Assembly: GCF_034092395.1 (NCBI RefSeq)
Contig: NZ_CP139301.1
Span: forward strand, 124,001-188,000
Direction of reading: 5' to 3'
Source of the DNA: Prochlorococcus sp. MIT 1307
Lineage (GTDB): Bacteria; Cyanobacteriota; Cyanobacteriia; PCC-6307; Cyanobiaceae
DNA: 64,000 bases
Every line of letters begins with the position of its first letter. Within the stretch, counting starts at the first letter, position 1. The position numbers and the translations under genes are program-made. Shown piece after piece: positions 25,585-33,575 of the stretch. The notes under the pieces are model-generated. The model searched no databases. It worked only from the letters and a program-made list of their open reading frames with translations, and had not been told where the DNA came from.

Positions 25585-25800
25585 AGGGTAGGCAGTTCAA
25601 GCTGCTTATACCTGCTATAGCCATGGTGACAATTGATACACAGCAGGAATAAATACTTAATCAGGCAGGATCAGTCACTTATGAAAAGTGTTCTGATTTC
25701 GCCGTTCCTTCCGGATCAATTATCAGAACTGGGGTTGTGCCCCACACACAGCTTTCCATTTATGCTTGTTTAGGCAATGCTTAAGGCCCTGAGCGATTAA
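25563..25800 (-). ncRNA. Candidate structured non-coding RNA, about 0.24 kb
   Basis: On the minus strand a chain of adjacent hairpins runs into an intrinsic terminator. In plus coordinates they are 25730-25744 (TGGGG/CCCCA), 25690-25729 (GTTCTGAT/ATCAGAAC), 25676-25690 (CACTT/AAGTG), 25611-25647 (CCTGCT/AGCAGG), 25592-25605 (GCAG/CTGC) and 25563-25584 (terminator). There is no minus-strand gene between the terminator and the divergent desaturase gene, so the terminator needs a non-coding transcript. A possible -10 box lies near 25800. It matches no RNA class I know: it lacks tmRNA and RNase P signatures. The 5' end is a guess. Confidence 0.6.
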
Positions 25801-25969
25801 TTTTAAGGTTTTTTACGTCTGTTCTTTGGAGGAAGAATCGTTGTTCAAGACAAATAGTCGTCAAACCACCAATTTTTTTATAGCTTGAAACGATGAGGTC
25901 ATTAGCAACCCACAATCACAAGGTGGGGGGGACAACTTTTTGCCTCGATGAAAAGATCTTTACATTTTT

Positions 25970-27160
25970 GTGGACAGCCTAAATAATTCTTTCTCACAGC
26001 GACAGAACCTCAAAAGTGTTCTGCTTTCAGGTCTTAATGGTAAGGCCGCGGCAGTAAAAAAAGAGGATGTGCCTAGTCAATTAGATGTCAGAAATGTTGT
26101 GCCTGCAAAATGTTTCACTCGACATACGGTGATATCACTTGCTTATTTATTTCAATCTTTGGTTATTCAAGTCGTAATTATTTTAGTTGGTTTGGTTATT
26201 CCGCTTACATATTCAATGATTCCAGTGTGGATTCTCTATGCCGTAGTTTCTGGGACCTCTGCGATGGGCTTTTGGGTTATTGCTCATGAATGTGGGCATG
26301 GCGCATTTTCGGATAATAGAAGGCTTCAAACAATAGTTGGATATGTATTGCACTCTTTTCTTTTAGTCCCTTACTTCTCTTGGCAGCGTTCTCATGCTAT
26401 TCATCATAGATTTACCAATCACATAACAGATGGTGAGACGCACGTCCCATTAGTAATTGGGGGTAATGGAATCACTGAAAAACCTGGTGGTGAAAAGGAG
26501 GTAGAAGCGAGAAGAACTTTTGGCAAGGCTCAATATGGTGTACTTCAACTTGTAATGCACCTTTTGTTTGGTTGGCCTGCTTACTTGTTAGCGGGGAAAA
26601 CAGGTGGACCTCGATATGGGACTTCGAATCACTTCTGGCCGCGGGCACCTTTTTCTAGGAAGTTATGGCCCACAATTTGGGCTAAAAAAGTGTGGCTTTC
26701 AGACTTTGGAGTTGTCTTCGTTATTTTGGTACTTTTTCTTTGGGCTTCTAAGGCGGGTATAGCTTCACTTATTACGCTTTATATAGGTCCTTTATTGGTA
26801 GTGAATGTATGGTTGGTTATATATACATGGCTTCATCATACTGATACAGATGTTCCACATCTTTCTGGAACTGATTTCTCTTTTATGCGAGGTGCATTTT
26901 TGTCAATTGACCGTCCCTATGGAAGACTCTTAGATTTCTTGCACCATAGGATTGGATCAACACATGTTATACATCATATAGCACCTACTATTCCTCATTA
27001 TTACGCAAGAAAAGCTACTCTAGAAATAAAGAAAGCGTTCCCTAAGGTTTATCTTTATAACTCTACACCTATTCATAAAGCACTTTGGAATATTGCCTCT
27101 AATTGTACTGCGGTTAAGAAAGAAGAAGGAACTGCCAGATATTTTTGGCTAAGGCCTTAA
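25970..27160 (+). CDS. desA: Acyl-lipid desaturase, DesA (delta-12) type
   Basis: Introduces a second double bond into membrane-lipid acyl chains, using ferredoxin as electron donor. The three di-iron His boxes are in place: HECGH at 106-110, HAIHH at 142-146 and HVIHH at 332-336, the last followed by IAPTIPHYYARKA as in omega-6/omega-3 enzymes. The membrane helices lie at about 55-105 and 245-290. Delta-12 rather than omega-3 is inferred by resemblance. The start is GTG at 25970; no strong ribosome site is seen. Confidence 0.85.
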   Translation: MDSLNNSFSQRQNLKSVLLSGLNGKAAAVKKEDVPSQLDVRNVVPAKCFTRHTVISLAYLFQSLVIQVVIILVGLVIPLTYSMIPVWILYAVVSGTSAMGFWVIAHECGHGAFSDNRRLQTIVGYVLHSFLLVPYFSWQRSHAIHHRFTNHITDGETHVPLVIGGNGITEKPGGEKEVEARRTFGKAQYGVLQLVMHLLFGWPAYLLAGKTGGPRYGTSNHFWPRAPFSRKLWPTIWAKKVWLSDFGVVFVILVLFLWASKAGIASLITLYIGPLLVVNVWLVIYTWLHHTDTDVPHLSGTDFSFMRGAFLSIDRPYGRLLDFLHHRIGSTHVIHHIAPTIPHYYARKATLEIKKAFPKVYLYNSTPIHKALWNIASNCTAVKKEEGTARYFWLRP

Positions 27161-27533
27161 AAACGGTTAAAGGAAAATAACACAATTAGTTTTAAGATGA
27201 AATGATAAGAAGATAAGGTTAATTAAATAAATTTAAGAACAGTTACTTATCCAGTTTGAATTAAATACGAAGATAAAAATTTTTATGTAGAGAATAAAAT
27301 GGAATTTAGATCAGAAATTTAACCTATAGACGCTATAAGAATCGAAATGCAAGGCTAATTGTTTAGGATTTAAGAGGGTGAATACCTATCCCTGAGAGAG
27401 TTGACCTAAAAAGTAAGAACCACTAGGTTTTCTCTTTTGGCAAAGGGTGCGTCGTGTTAGGGGCAACTAGCTTTTCTCCATAAGTTTGTTGCCCCAGCTG
27501 GCGTAACTAATAAGCCTTAAAAGTAATGATGGA
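27161..27533. other. Intergenic region with a long-loop hairpin
   Basis: No ORF. GGGGCAAC (27460-27467) pairs with GTTGCCCC (27488-27495) across a 20-base loop, an 8-bp GC-rich stem in AT-rich surroundings. A weaker hairpin with a T-rich 3' side lies about 27415-27440. These could be the 3' end of the desaturase message or a small RNA. Confidence 0.45.
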
Positions 27534-27770
27534 CTACTTGAAAGCAACCTCAGCGCATTTATAGCCTGAAGTTCTTCGATCTTGACCTTCATCAACTATT
27601 AGTTTAAGAGCACAGTCACAATATTCTTCTATAGATTCTTTAGATACGCCTTCTATATTTGGGTTCTGCTGCGCACTAGAGATACATTCCTTGAGTTGAT
27701 CTTGTGGATATGCCATGCCGGTTGGCAGGTATGAAAAAACGACCAACAGGAAAATTGCTAGAAATCTCAT
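27534..27770 (-). CDS. Small secreted four-Cys protein, paralogue 1
   Basis: A 78-residue protein with a Sec signal (MRFLAIFLLVVFSYLPTGMA) and a mature part of about 58 residues with four Cys: KEC, YCDC and KC. The pattern is C-x(20-25)-YCDC-x(17-18)-C, with a conserved (I/L)xxDxGxDxRxS segment before the last Cys. I start at MRFL; an upstream ATG adds 11 unlikely residues. A paralogue lies at 28147-28386. Family function unknown; two disulfides are likely. Confidence 0.7.
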   Translation of the reverse strand: MRFLAIFLLVVFSYLPTGMAYPQDQLKECISSAQQNPNIEGVSKESIEEYCDCALKLIVDEGQDRRTSGYKCAEVAFK

Positions 27771-27929
27771 ATTGAAAAATTCATTACTTGTTAATATTAT
27801 CAAAACTCCAAGAAATTAGCATTGATATAAATATCATTTAAAAAGCGGTTGTTATAAAAACTAATTAACTAGTAGATTACATAATATAAGTATGAAGGCT
27901 TTGTAATAGTAAATCATAATTATTTGATT

Positions 27930-27954
27930 AAGTATAGGCTATGAGCCTATACTT
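27930..27954. repeat. Perfect 11-bp inverted repeat
   Basis: AAGTATAGGCT and AGCCTATACTT flank a three-base loop. It lies between the two secreted Cys-rich paralogues and may be a terminator or processing hairpin for the minus-strand transcript. No long T-run follows. Confidence 0.55.
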
Positions 27955-28146
27955 ATTGGGAACTAAAAATCTACGAAAAATTAAAAAATAGTAAATATCA
28001 GCAATCGATTTATGTACTCAGAACTGTATTATTATAATCTTTGATATTCCAAGAAGCTATAAAAATATCTGTTGTTTTTATGTTTTTGTTCATGAAGCCA
28101 TCTTCACTCAAGGTAGGTTAAGCTTTTCTTTTGATTGTTGATACTT

Positions 28147-28386
28147 CTATTTCAAATACTTTAATCCACATTTATTCGCTGAATTTCTCATGTCATTCCC
28201 ATCATCAATGATTGATTGCAAAGTGCAGTCACAGTAGTTTTTTATTGAATCTTCTGGTATCCCTAGGATTATAGGATTTTGTTTTGATCCAAGGATACAC
28301 TCTTGGAGTTTTTCATGAGGGTATGCGTTAACTAAGTTAGGGACGAAGAGAAGAAAAAATAAAAAGGAAGTAATTAAGAATTTCAT
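28147..28386 (-). CDS. Small secreted four-Cys protein, paralogue 2
   Basis: A 79-residue protein with a Sec signal (MKFLITSFLFFLLFVPNLVN, then AYP). The mature part keeps LQEC, the NYCDC pair, a SIIDDGNDMRNSANKC stretch and a short basic end. It aligns end to end with the gene at 27534: AYPHEKLQEC against AYPQDQLKEC. The two are tandem paralogues on the same strand, 376 bp apart. Confidence 0.7.
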   Translation of the reverse strand: MKFLITSFLFFLLFVPNLVNAYPHEKLQECILGSKQNPIILGIPEDSIKNYCDCTLQSIIDDGNDMRNSANKCGLKYLK

Positions 28387-28709
28387 TATTAAATGGAATC
28401 GAATGTTTTTAAGGAATAAAAAGAATAGTAGTATTAAAAGACTTTTAAAAGGAATATTAAAATCATAAAATAGCCTATAAATAAATAAGTAGTATCTTTT
28501 GTAAGAAGATTTATACTAAGTATTAAGAAGATATTAAAGATTATAAAATTGAAGCTTCTCATAGATTTTGTTTAATGATTTCATTTATGATGCTTTATCT
28601 CAAATATTGGTAATTAATGCACAATCAAAAAAATACTCCAATTTGAATATAGAAGGGAAAACTGATCGTAAAATTGGTTTGGGTTTTAACCATTTTATAA
28701 ATAATATAA
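28387..28709. other. Intergenic region, very AT-rich
   Basis: Nothing I can support. Confidence 0.5.
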
Positions 28710-29398
28710 AAAAGAATTGATCGTAAATATTCAATTCTTCATTCTCAATTGAATGATAATTATAACTTTTCCTTGGCGCAAGGTAATCTTGAATCTTGGT
28801 TAGAGGAACACTTGCCTAATACAAGGTTAATTGTTCAACCTAAAATCAAATAATTGGAATTATTTCATACTATAATAAGGCTAGTCTTCGCAGAGTTGTT
28901 TCCAATTATAACGAAGATACAATTGATTTACTTGAACGTATTCAGAATTTACCTAAAAGTCTTTCTCTTAAAAAAGATATTCAAGTTCGTGGAGTGATTT
29001 ATTCACATAATCTTTCAGTTGATGAGGAGCCAATTTATAATGAAATCCCTTTTCATGAAATCAATACGCCTGGAGTTGATTTAGCTTTTTGCGGGTTTCA
29101 AATAATCAAAGCGGAACTTAATTACTTAGGATATTTAAAAGTGCTTAAATGTTTTGGATTTGATATTCCTGATACAGAATTTACACATATCACAAGTGCT
29201 GTCTATACATATAAGTATCTGTGGAAGAAGTCAATGATCTTTGATAGCCATCCTACAGATGGCTTAGTTGTAAAGACCAACTCAGAAAAATTACAAAAAC
29301 AATTAGGCGATTCTTTTAATTCACCAAAATGGATGTATGTCATCAATTCAATTATTAGTGGTTACTTATATGCTATATTTATATGTTTTGTTGGATAA
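28710..29398 (+). pseudogene. Broken NAD-dependent DNA ligase-like gene
   Basis: The first frame reads ...KYSILHSQLNDNYNFSLAQG, then WLEEHLPNTRLIVQPKI, and stops at 28851-28853. The next frame continues at once with IGIISYYNKASLRRVVSNYN, IQVRGVIYS, VDLAFCGFQ and DGLVVKTNSEKLQKQLG, ending near SPKWMYVI. This order matches the adenylation domain of LigA, with the frameshift falling in the KxDG catalytic-lysine motif. No intact start was found and the OB, zinc, HhH and BRCT domains are missing. It is therefore an inactive relic. Confidence 0.75.
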
Positions 29399-29621
29399 AT
29401 TAATGCTTAGTATATCTCCTGCCACACTTATTTGATAAATAGAAATAAGTAAAATACATTGAAAAACCATTAGAAAGATTAGAATTATTGCTTTTAATAG
29501 AGAGGCAGTAAAAACCGGCATGCGATATGCTTCACACTTCGACATAAAATGCGTTACAGTTCTTCATGTGAGCCTTGTAGGCCCTCTCCAATTTTCTTAA
29601 CCTCATTATGAGTTTCATTCA

Positions 29622-29765
29622 ATGAACAATCCTTTTGAAATAAAAAATGTCGAGCCTGAAAAGGTTGTTGCTGAGCGAATTAATGGTTGGGCAGCAATGA
29701 TGGGCTTCTGGGCTGTAATTGGTGCATACCTAACTACAGGCCAGATAATTCCAGGTTTTGTTTAA
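29622..29765 (+). CDS. hli: High-light-inducible protein 1 of 4
   Basis: A 47-residue one-helix chlorophyll-binding-like protein. The motif is AERINGWAAMMGFWAVIGAY, with the E/N pigment-ligand positions and the usual TTGQIIPGFV end. Hli proteins bind chlorophyll and carotenoid and protect PSII under light and nutrient stress. It is the first of four hli genes in a head-to-tail array, 12 nt before the next. Confidence 0.92.
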   Translation: MNNPFEIKNVEPEKVVAERINGWAAMMGFWAVIGAYLTTGQIIPGFV

Positions 29766-29777
29766 GGAAAAAAACTA

Positions 29778-29981
29778 ATGACAACTTCTTCATCCGTAGT
29801 TACAGAAGCAGGTGGACGTCAGAATGTGTATGCAGCTGAACCGCATACATATATAGACCCAGACTATAAAAGTTATGCCCATGAATCTGAACTAGCTAAT
29901 GCTCGTTGGGCAATGATTGGTTTTGTTGCTGCTGTTGGCGCATATGCAACAACAGGACAATTCATACCAGGTGTTTTTTAA
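29778..29981 (+). CDS. hli: High-light-inducible protein 2 of 4
   Basis: A 67-residue member with a longer polar N-terminus (MTTSSSVVTEAGGRQNVYAA...) and the helix ESELANARWAMIGFVAAVGA, ending TTGQFIPGVF. The E-x2-N-x-R motif of the chlorophyll a/b superfamily is intact. Confidence 0.92.
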   Translation: MTTSSSVVTEAGGRQNVYAAEPHTYIDPDYKSYAHESELANARWAMIGFVAAVGAYATTGQFIPGVF

Positions 29982-29992
29982 TTTAATTTTCT

Positions 29993-30139
29993 ATGAAGCT
30001 CTTACAAATCCTGTCGAAATTATTTCCTAATTATTCGAAGGAAGCAGAGCAAAGTAATGGACGTTTAGCAATGATTGGACTCTTTGCTCTAATCCATAAC
30101 TATGCCTTAACTGGCTGGGTAATACCTGGCATTTTCTAA
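29993..30139 (+). CDS. hli: High-light-inducible protein 3 of 4
   Basis: A 48-residue member: a short N-terminus and KEAEQSNGRLAMIGLFALIH, ending TGWVIPGIF. The E-x2-N-x-R motif reads EQSNGR. It starts 11 nt after hli 2. Confidence 0.9.
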   Translation: MKLLQILSKLFPNYSKEAEQSNGRLAMIGLFALIHNYALTGWVIPGIF

Positions 30140-30160
30140 ACCATTATTCTTTTTATTCAC

Positions 30161-30268
30161 ATGAACAAAAACGCAGAGCTACAAAATGGTCGTTTGGCAA
30201 TGATCGGTTTTGATATTGCTTTAATTACCTATATTTTTACGGGACAAATTATACCTGGTGTTTTCTAG
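30161..30268 (+). CDS. hli: High-light-inducible protein 4 of 4
   Basis: At 35 residues one of the shortest hli forms: MNKNAELQNGRLAMIGFDIA and LITYIFTGQIIPGVF. It is nearly only the helix, with the ELQNGR motif intact. It closes the array. Confidence 0.9.
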   Translation: MNKNAELQNGRLAMIGFDIALITYIFTGQIIPGVF

Positions 30269-30279
30269 CCAGATAATAA

Positions 30280-30314
30280 AAGGCCTTTGATAAAAACAAA
30301 ACTTCAGGGGCCTT
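30280..30314 (+). terminator. Possible terminator after hli array
   Basis: AAGGCC and GGCCTT can pair around a 23-base loop, shortly after the last hli stop. No convincing T-run follows. Weak. Confidence 0.3.
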
Positions 30315-30419
30315 AAAATCTCTTTTGTCTCAAAATAGAACTTAATCCTTTCTAATCTCTAAAATAATTTCTAGAAACATCAACAGAATCATAAAAACAA
30401 CGCAATTTTATTGAGATCT

Positions 30420-30575
30420 ATGCATTTTGGCAAAGTTCAATTTAACTCAACTCTCCTAATGGAGATTGCGCTTTTTGGATCAATTGTTTTTCTGAACTTT
30501 GTCCTCATGCTTTTTGCTTATTTATATTGGACAAATTCAGGCTTCCATTCTTTGTTAACAGGTAGAATTTTGTAG
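30420..30575 (+). CDS. Small membrane protein next to hli array
   Basis: A 51-residue ORF: MHFGKVQFNSTLLMEIALFG, a long helix (SIVFLNFVLMLFAYLYW) and a short tail (HSLLTGRIL). It lies about 150 bp after the hli array on the same strand. Not itself an hli protein (no E-x2-N-x-R). Function unknown. Confidence 0.5.
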   Translation: MHFGKVQFNSTLLMEIALFGSIVFLNFVLMLFAYLYWTNSGFHSLLTGRIL

Positions 30576-30626
30576 AATAAAAAACCAGCTGTTAAATTAA
30601 CTTTTTTGATTTATAAGTAGTTTGGA

Positions 30627-30809
30627 TTACTTTTGAAAATCTTTATTCTGTGAAATGTAAAAATCAGCAACATTATTCAGCATTTTAATGACCACTTCAT
30701 TCGAACACTTAGTCCTTTCCTGAAGCCTCATACAAGCTTCTTTGATATTGATGAAAGCATCTTCACAGATTTCATTCAATTGATCTTCTGTTTGGCTGAA
30801 GCTTTCCAT
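30627..30809 (-). CDS. Small acidic helical hypothetical
   Basis: A 60-residue soluble protein: MESFSQTEDQLNEICEDAFI, then KEACMRLQERTKCSNEVVIK and a helical end (NNVADFYISQNKDFQK). Three Cys. No family known to me. Confidence 0.5.
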   Translation of the reverse strand: MESFSQTEDQLNEICEDAFINIKEACMRLQERTKCSNEVVIKMLNNVADFYISQNKDFQK

Positions 30810-31028
30810 TTAATTTTTCTGACTACCTGTATATATAAGAAGTAAGACCCCATTCCTGTGCTTTGTGTCACATCATCGACACCTGTGATTATTAATACCA
30901 TGATTTAACTCTCGAAGCTGGGGCCTAGGAGTAATTATTTTCATTTAGATTCGAGAGCTAGAAAGGCAAAATCAGACTATCTCCGCTATCTCTAGATGAC
31001 TTGCCTCTTTGACATGCGTGATCCAAAC

Positions 31029-31343
31029 ATGGAAGAAAAGCTAAAAGGTATAGAGAATGAACTTAAACTGGCAGAGACTGCCAGGTCCATCTCTGGAGAA
31101 ATATGTAAATGGACAGGTTTGCTGACTGCAAGCTTTGGGACGATTGTTGCCTTAGCTATTACATTTGAAACGGCTGACAAGAAAGCTTTGTTATCAGTTG
31201 CTGCTTGCTTAGGGGGGGGGCTTCCTCTTGCAGTAATAGGAGGTAACGCAACCAACAATAAAAAAACAGCCAAAGCGTCTTTAGTTCAAGCAAAATTGGC
31301 AAAACTTAGTTATTTCGACCCTGGTTGCGATACTGTTGGCTAA
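31029..31343 (+). CDS. Hypothetical membrane protein with an in-gene G9 tract
   Basis: From the ATG at 31029 (MEEKLKGIENELKLAETARS) the product is 104 residues; a start at 30996 would add 11. Two hydrophobic helices follow an amphipathic N-terminus (WTGLLTASFGTIVALAI and SVAACLGGGLPLAVIGG). The Gly-Gly-Gly is encoded by nine consecutive G (31212-31220), a hypermutable tract that could switch the frame. Confidence 0.5.
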   Translation: MEEKLKGIENELKLAETARSISGEICKWTGLLTASFGTIVALAITFETADKKALLSVAACLGGGLPLAVIGGNATNNKKTAKASLVQAKLAKLSYFDPGCDTVG

Positions 31344-31368
31344 GAGCGTATGAGCTTCATGAAAGGCA

Positions 31369-31650
31369 ATGTCTAAGCAGGTTTGGCAAGCTAAAGATGG
31401 AGAACTATTCAACTCTGAAGAAGAGTGTCTACTCCATGAACGTGCATGTCTCTTTTTGAATGATATGAATCACAGTGAATATGTCCGAAATGAGAAACGA
31501 TGGGGCATGCAAAAAGATTTTAGTAGACGTTTTCTTGAAGGGTTTCAGAGCAAGTCTGACTTCTGGAAGTATTCAGATAGTTTCAGAACATTAGCCGATA
31601 TTTTGGATGGCAAGAGATTGGACTTACCCCGAAATAATCCGCCTTCCTAA
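31369..31650 (+). CDS. Small soluble hypothetical
   Basis: A 93-residue, charged protein (MSKQVWQAKDGELFNSEEEC..., with RNEKRWGMQKDFSRRFLEGF). It begins with a short beta stretch recalling small DUF proteins of phage origin, then is helical. No clear family. Confidence 0.5.
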   Translation: MSKQVWQAKDGELFNSEEECLLHERACLFLNDMNHSEYVRNEKRWGMQKDFSRRFLEGFQSKSDFWKYSDSFRTLADILDGKRLDLPRNNPPS

Positions 31651-31996
31651 GCTAAGCCTTTTAAAAACATATTCCGTAGACCTTAAATTAGTAATTTTAC
31701 TTTTCTCTATACAATACTTTCGTTTATCAAAACAATAGGGGATACTAAGTCTGCTTTCACTGCTGGGTGGAATTCCGGAGATAGAAAAAAAACTTTTACT
31801 TGTACAGAATGAAGCCTTTGAATTCTGAGGATTTAAAACCCTTTATGCTGCGCCCACTTAAAAGTTAGAAATGCCTTTATTTTACTTTAAGAATTTGAAA
31901 AATACAGTTACTGTCTACCTTATCAGTGTCAACTGAACCTTTTGCTTATTGCTCCTATTCTTTCAATTGTTAAAAAGGCATATCCCAGGAGTTTTT
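31651..31996. other. Intergenic region with open frames lacking starts
   Basis: A frame at about 31690-31830 reads FLYTILSFIKTIGDTKSAFT and further residues but has no ATG, GTG or TTG. Probably non-coding or a relic. Confidence 0.35.
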
Positions 31997-32170
31997 ATGC
32001 ATTTCGCTGTCACGATTGTGGAAAGAGAATTTGGCATTGAGCGCGTCTATAGATCTCCAGACGGTTTAAAACAAACGATCCCAACCTCTTTGGATTCATG
32101 GCTCTTTAGCAGTTATGCTTATACAAGAAGAAGAGGAGCTGAAAATAAAAGGCTGTGTTTGTTTGGCTAG
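31997..32170 (+). CDS. Small soluble hypothetical
   Basis: A 57-residue product from the ATG at 31997: MHFAVTIVEREFGIERVYRS, then PDGLKQTIPTSLDSWLFSSY and a basic end. A start at 31949 would add 16 residues. Confidence 0.35.
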   Translation: MHFAVTIVEREFGIERVYRSPDGLKQTIPTSLDSWLFSSYAYTRRRGAENKRLCLFG

Positions 32171-32236
32171 ATAATCATATTAAAGTACTAAGGCCTAACT
32201 TTATGTTTTCCCTTTTATACATTTTAGATTGATTGA

Positions 32237-32413
32237 GCAATCTTTAAGAATAAACTAATAGAGGATCAAAGCTTTACCTCTAATATACTTGTCACTTCCT
32301 TTAGTATTATAACGCTTGTACTTGTTTCAATTGTTATTACTCTCGTCGAAATAGCTCAAAGAACAGAAAGTTACGAAGAAGCTGCTATAGAAAAAATATA
32401 TCTATTTAAGTAA
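32237..32413 (+). pseudogene. Open frame without a start codon, membrane-like
   Basis: Fifty-eight sense codons after a stop: IEDQSFTSNILVTSFSIITL, a hydrophobic run (VLVSIVITLVEIAQ) and an acidic end. No ATG, GTG or TTG in frame. Either a relic or a gene with an unusual start. Confidence 0.3.
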
Positions 32414-32633
32414 ATTTATGATAAAATTGTAAATCCAACACCAAATCAGCAAAGGATTGAAAACTGAATTTATTATCTTATGATTCTAAGCATATTGACT
32501 TTGCAGTAAATCCTGTAAAGTTAATATATTGAAAGTCTTTACAGTTGGTTCTCGTAATTGGTAACCATTTTTGAATTTAGAACCAAAAAGAGGATGTAAA
32601 TGTTAAGTAAATCTCTCGAATTGCTTGATTAGA

Positions 32634-32849
32634 ATGGATAATCTCAATTTAGATCAAGTAAAACAAGAAATCAAGGTTTATTTGTTTGTTGTTATTCCAC
32701 TTGCAATCGTAATGATTCAAACCCTCTTAGGCCTACTCAGACAATTAATCAATAAACAAGTAGATAAACAATTCGACAAATTTGCTAGTGAAGCAAGAAT
32801 TCCAAAGTTTTTAAGAAGTCGAATAGGAATAAAGTTCAAATGGAAGTAG
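32634..32849 (+). CDS. Small membrane-anchored basic protein
   Basis: A 71-residue product from the ATG at 32634: MDNLNLDQVKQEIKVYLFVV, one helix (IPLAIVMIQTLLGLL) and a basic tail (QVDKQFDKFASEARIPKFLR...). TTG at 32625 is in frame. Function unknown. Confidence 0.5.
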   Translation: MDNLNLDQVKQEIKVYLFVVIPLAIVMIQTLLGLLRQLINKQVDKQFDKFASEARIPKFLRSRIGIKFKWK

Positions 32850-32968
32850 CTAATAGCAGATTTCCTAAAGGTTGTCTTCTACTGGCAAATCGAGCACGAA
32901 ATTTCTCCTCTTAATTATTACTAAAGATCTAAGGCTGACAATCTTTGAATTAATGGTGTTAATTTCAT

Positions 32969-33295
32969 ATGTCTTTAAGAAGAAATAGCATGCTTTTTGC
33001 CACGAGCATGAGTTTGGTACTTGAGAGCTACTGCTCCACAAAAGAAATTTCTGAAGAGGAATTAAATTTCCTTGAGAGGTGTTGGCTGGATTCTTTAAAC
33101 TCAATTCATTACAACAGATTTCCAAGCATCGCTCCTGCTGTGGTTTGTGACGAGGCAGGTGTAGCTAGAGGTAATTATTGGATTATTTGTAATGCTGCAA
33201 TTCTTGATCGCCTAAGACCTATTAAAAGGGGCATGAATAGAAGCGCTCGGATATTTGACGTACTTCGTCAGACTGGAGTATTAGCAGCTGCTTAG
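32969..33295 (+). CDS. Conserved hypothetical protein
   Basis: A 108-residue soluble protein with an acidic helix (ISEEELNFLERCWLDSLNS) and a Cys/Arg-rich C-terminal half (WIICNAAILDRLRPIKRGMN). An internal ATG seven codons in could be the start. No recognised family. Confidence 0.5.
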   Translation: MSLRRNSMLFATSMSLVLESYCSTKEISEEELNFLERCWLDSLNSIHYNRFPSIAPAVVCDEAGVARGNYWIICNAAILDRLRPIKRGMNRSARIFDVLRQTGVLAAA

Positions 33296-33575
33296 CACTA
33301 GCTATAGCCCGTTTAGCAAATGATAGTTATTTTAACTGTGCCTAGTTTATTCTTTTTTTTTCAATCTTAGCTTTCAAAAAATATAACTGCTTTCTTGAAA
33401 GTAGGTTCTAGCTATTTGAGACTAGACTTGACTTTGTATTTATTTTTTTCTTAAAGCTCTCAAATATTAACTTACTTCAATTTAGTTGAGTTGATTTTTA
33501 TTAAATAAATAGAATTTTTCTACACGATTAATTGATCAGAAGAGAACTAAAATCTATAAAACAATCTAGATACTT

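Noticed and set aside
25690-25729. Signal-recognition-particle RNA
   Set aside because: The TCCGGAAGGA tip resembles the SRP apical loop, but the flanking conserved internal-loop bases (CAGG and AGCAG) are absent.
25563-25800. tmRNA or RNase P RNA
   Set aside because: No tag frame, no T-arm GGTTC and no RNase P core motifs on either strand.
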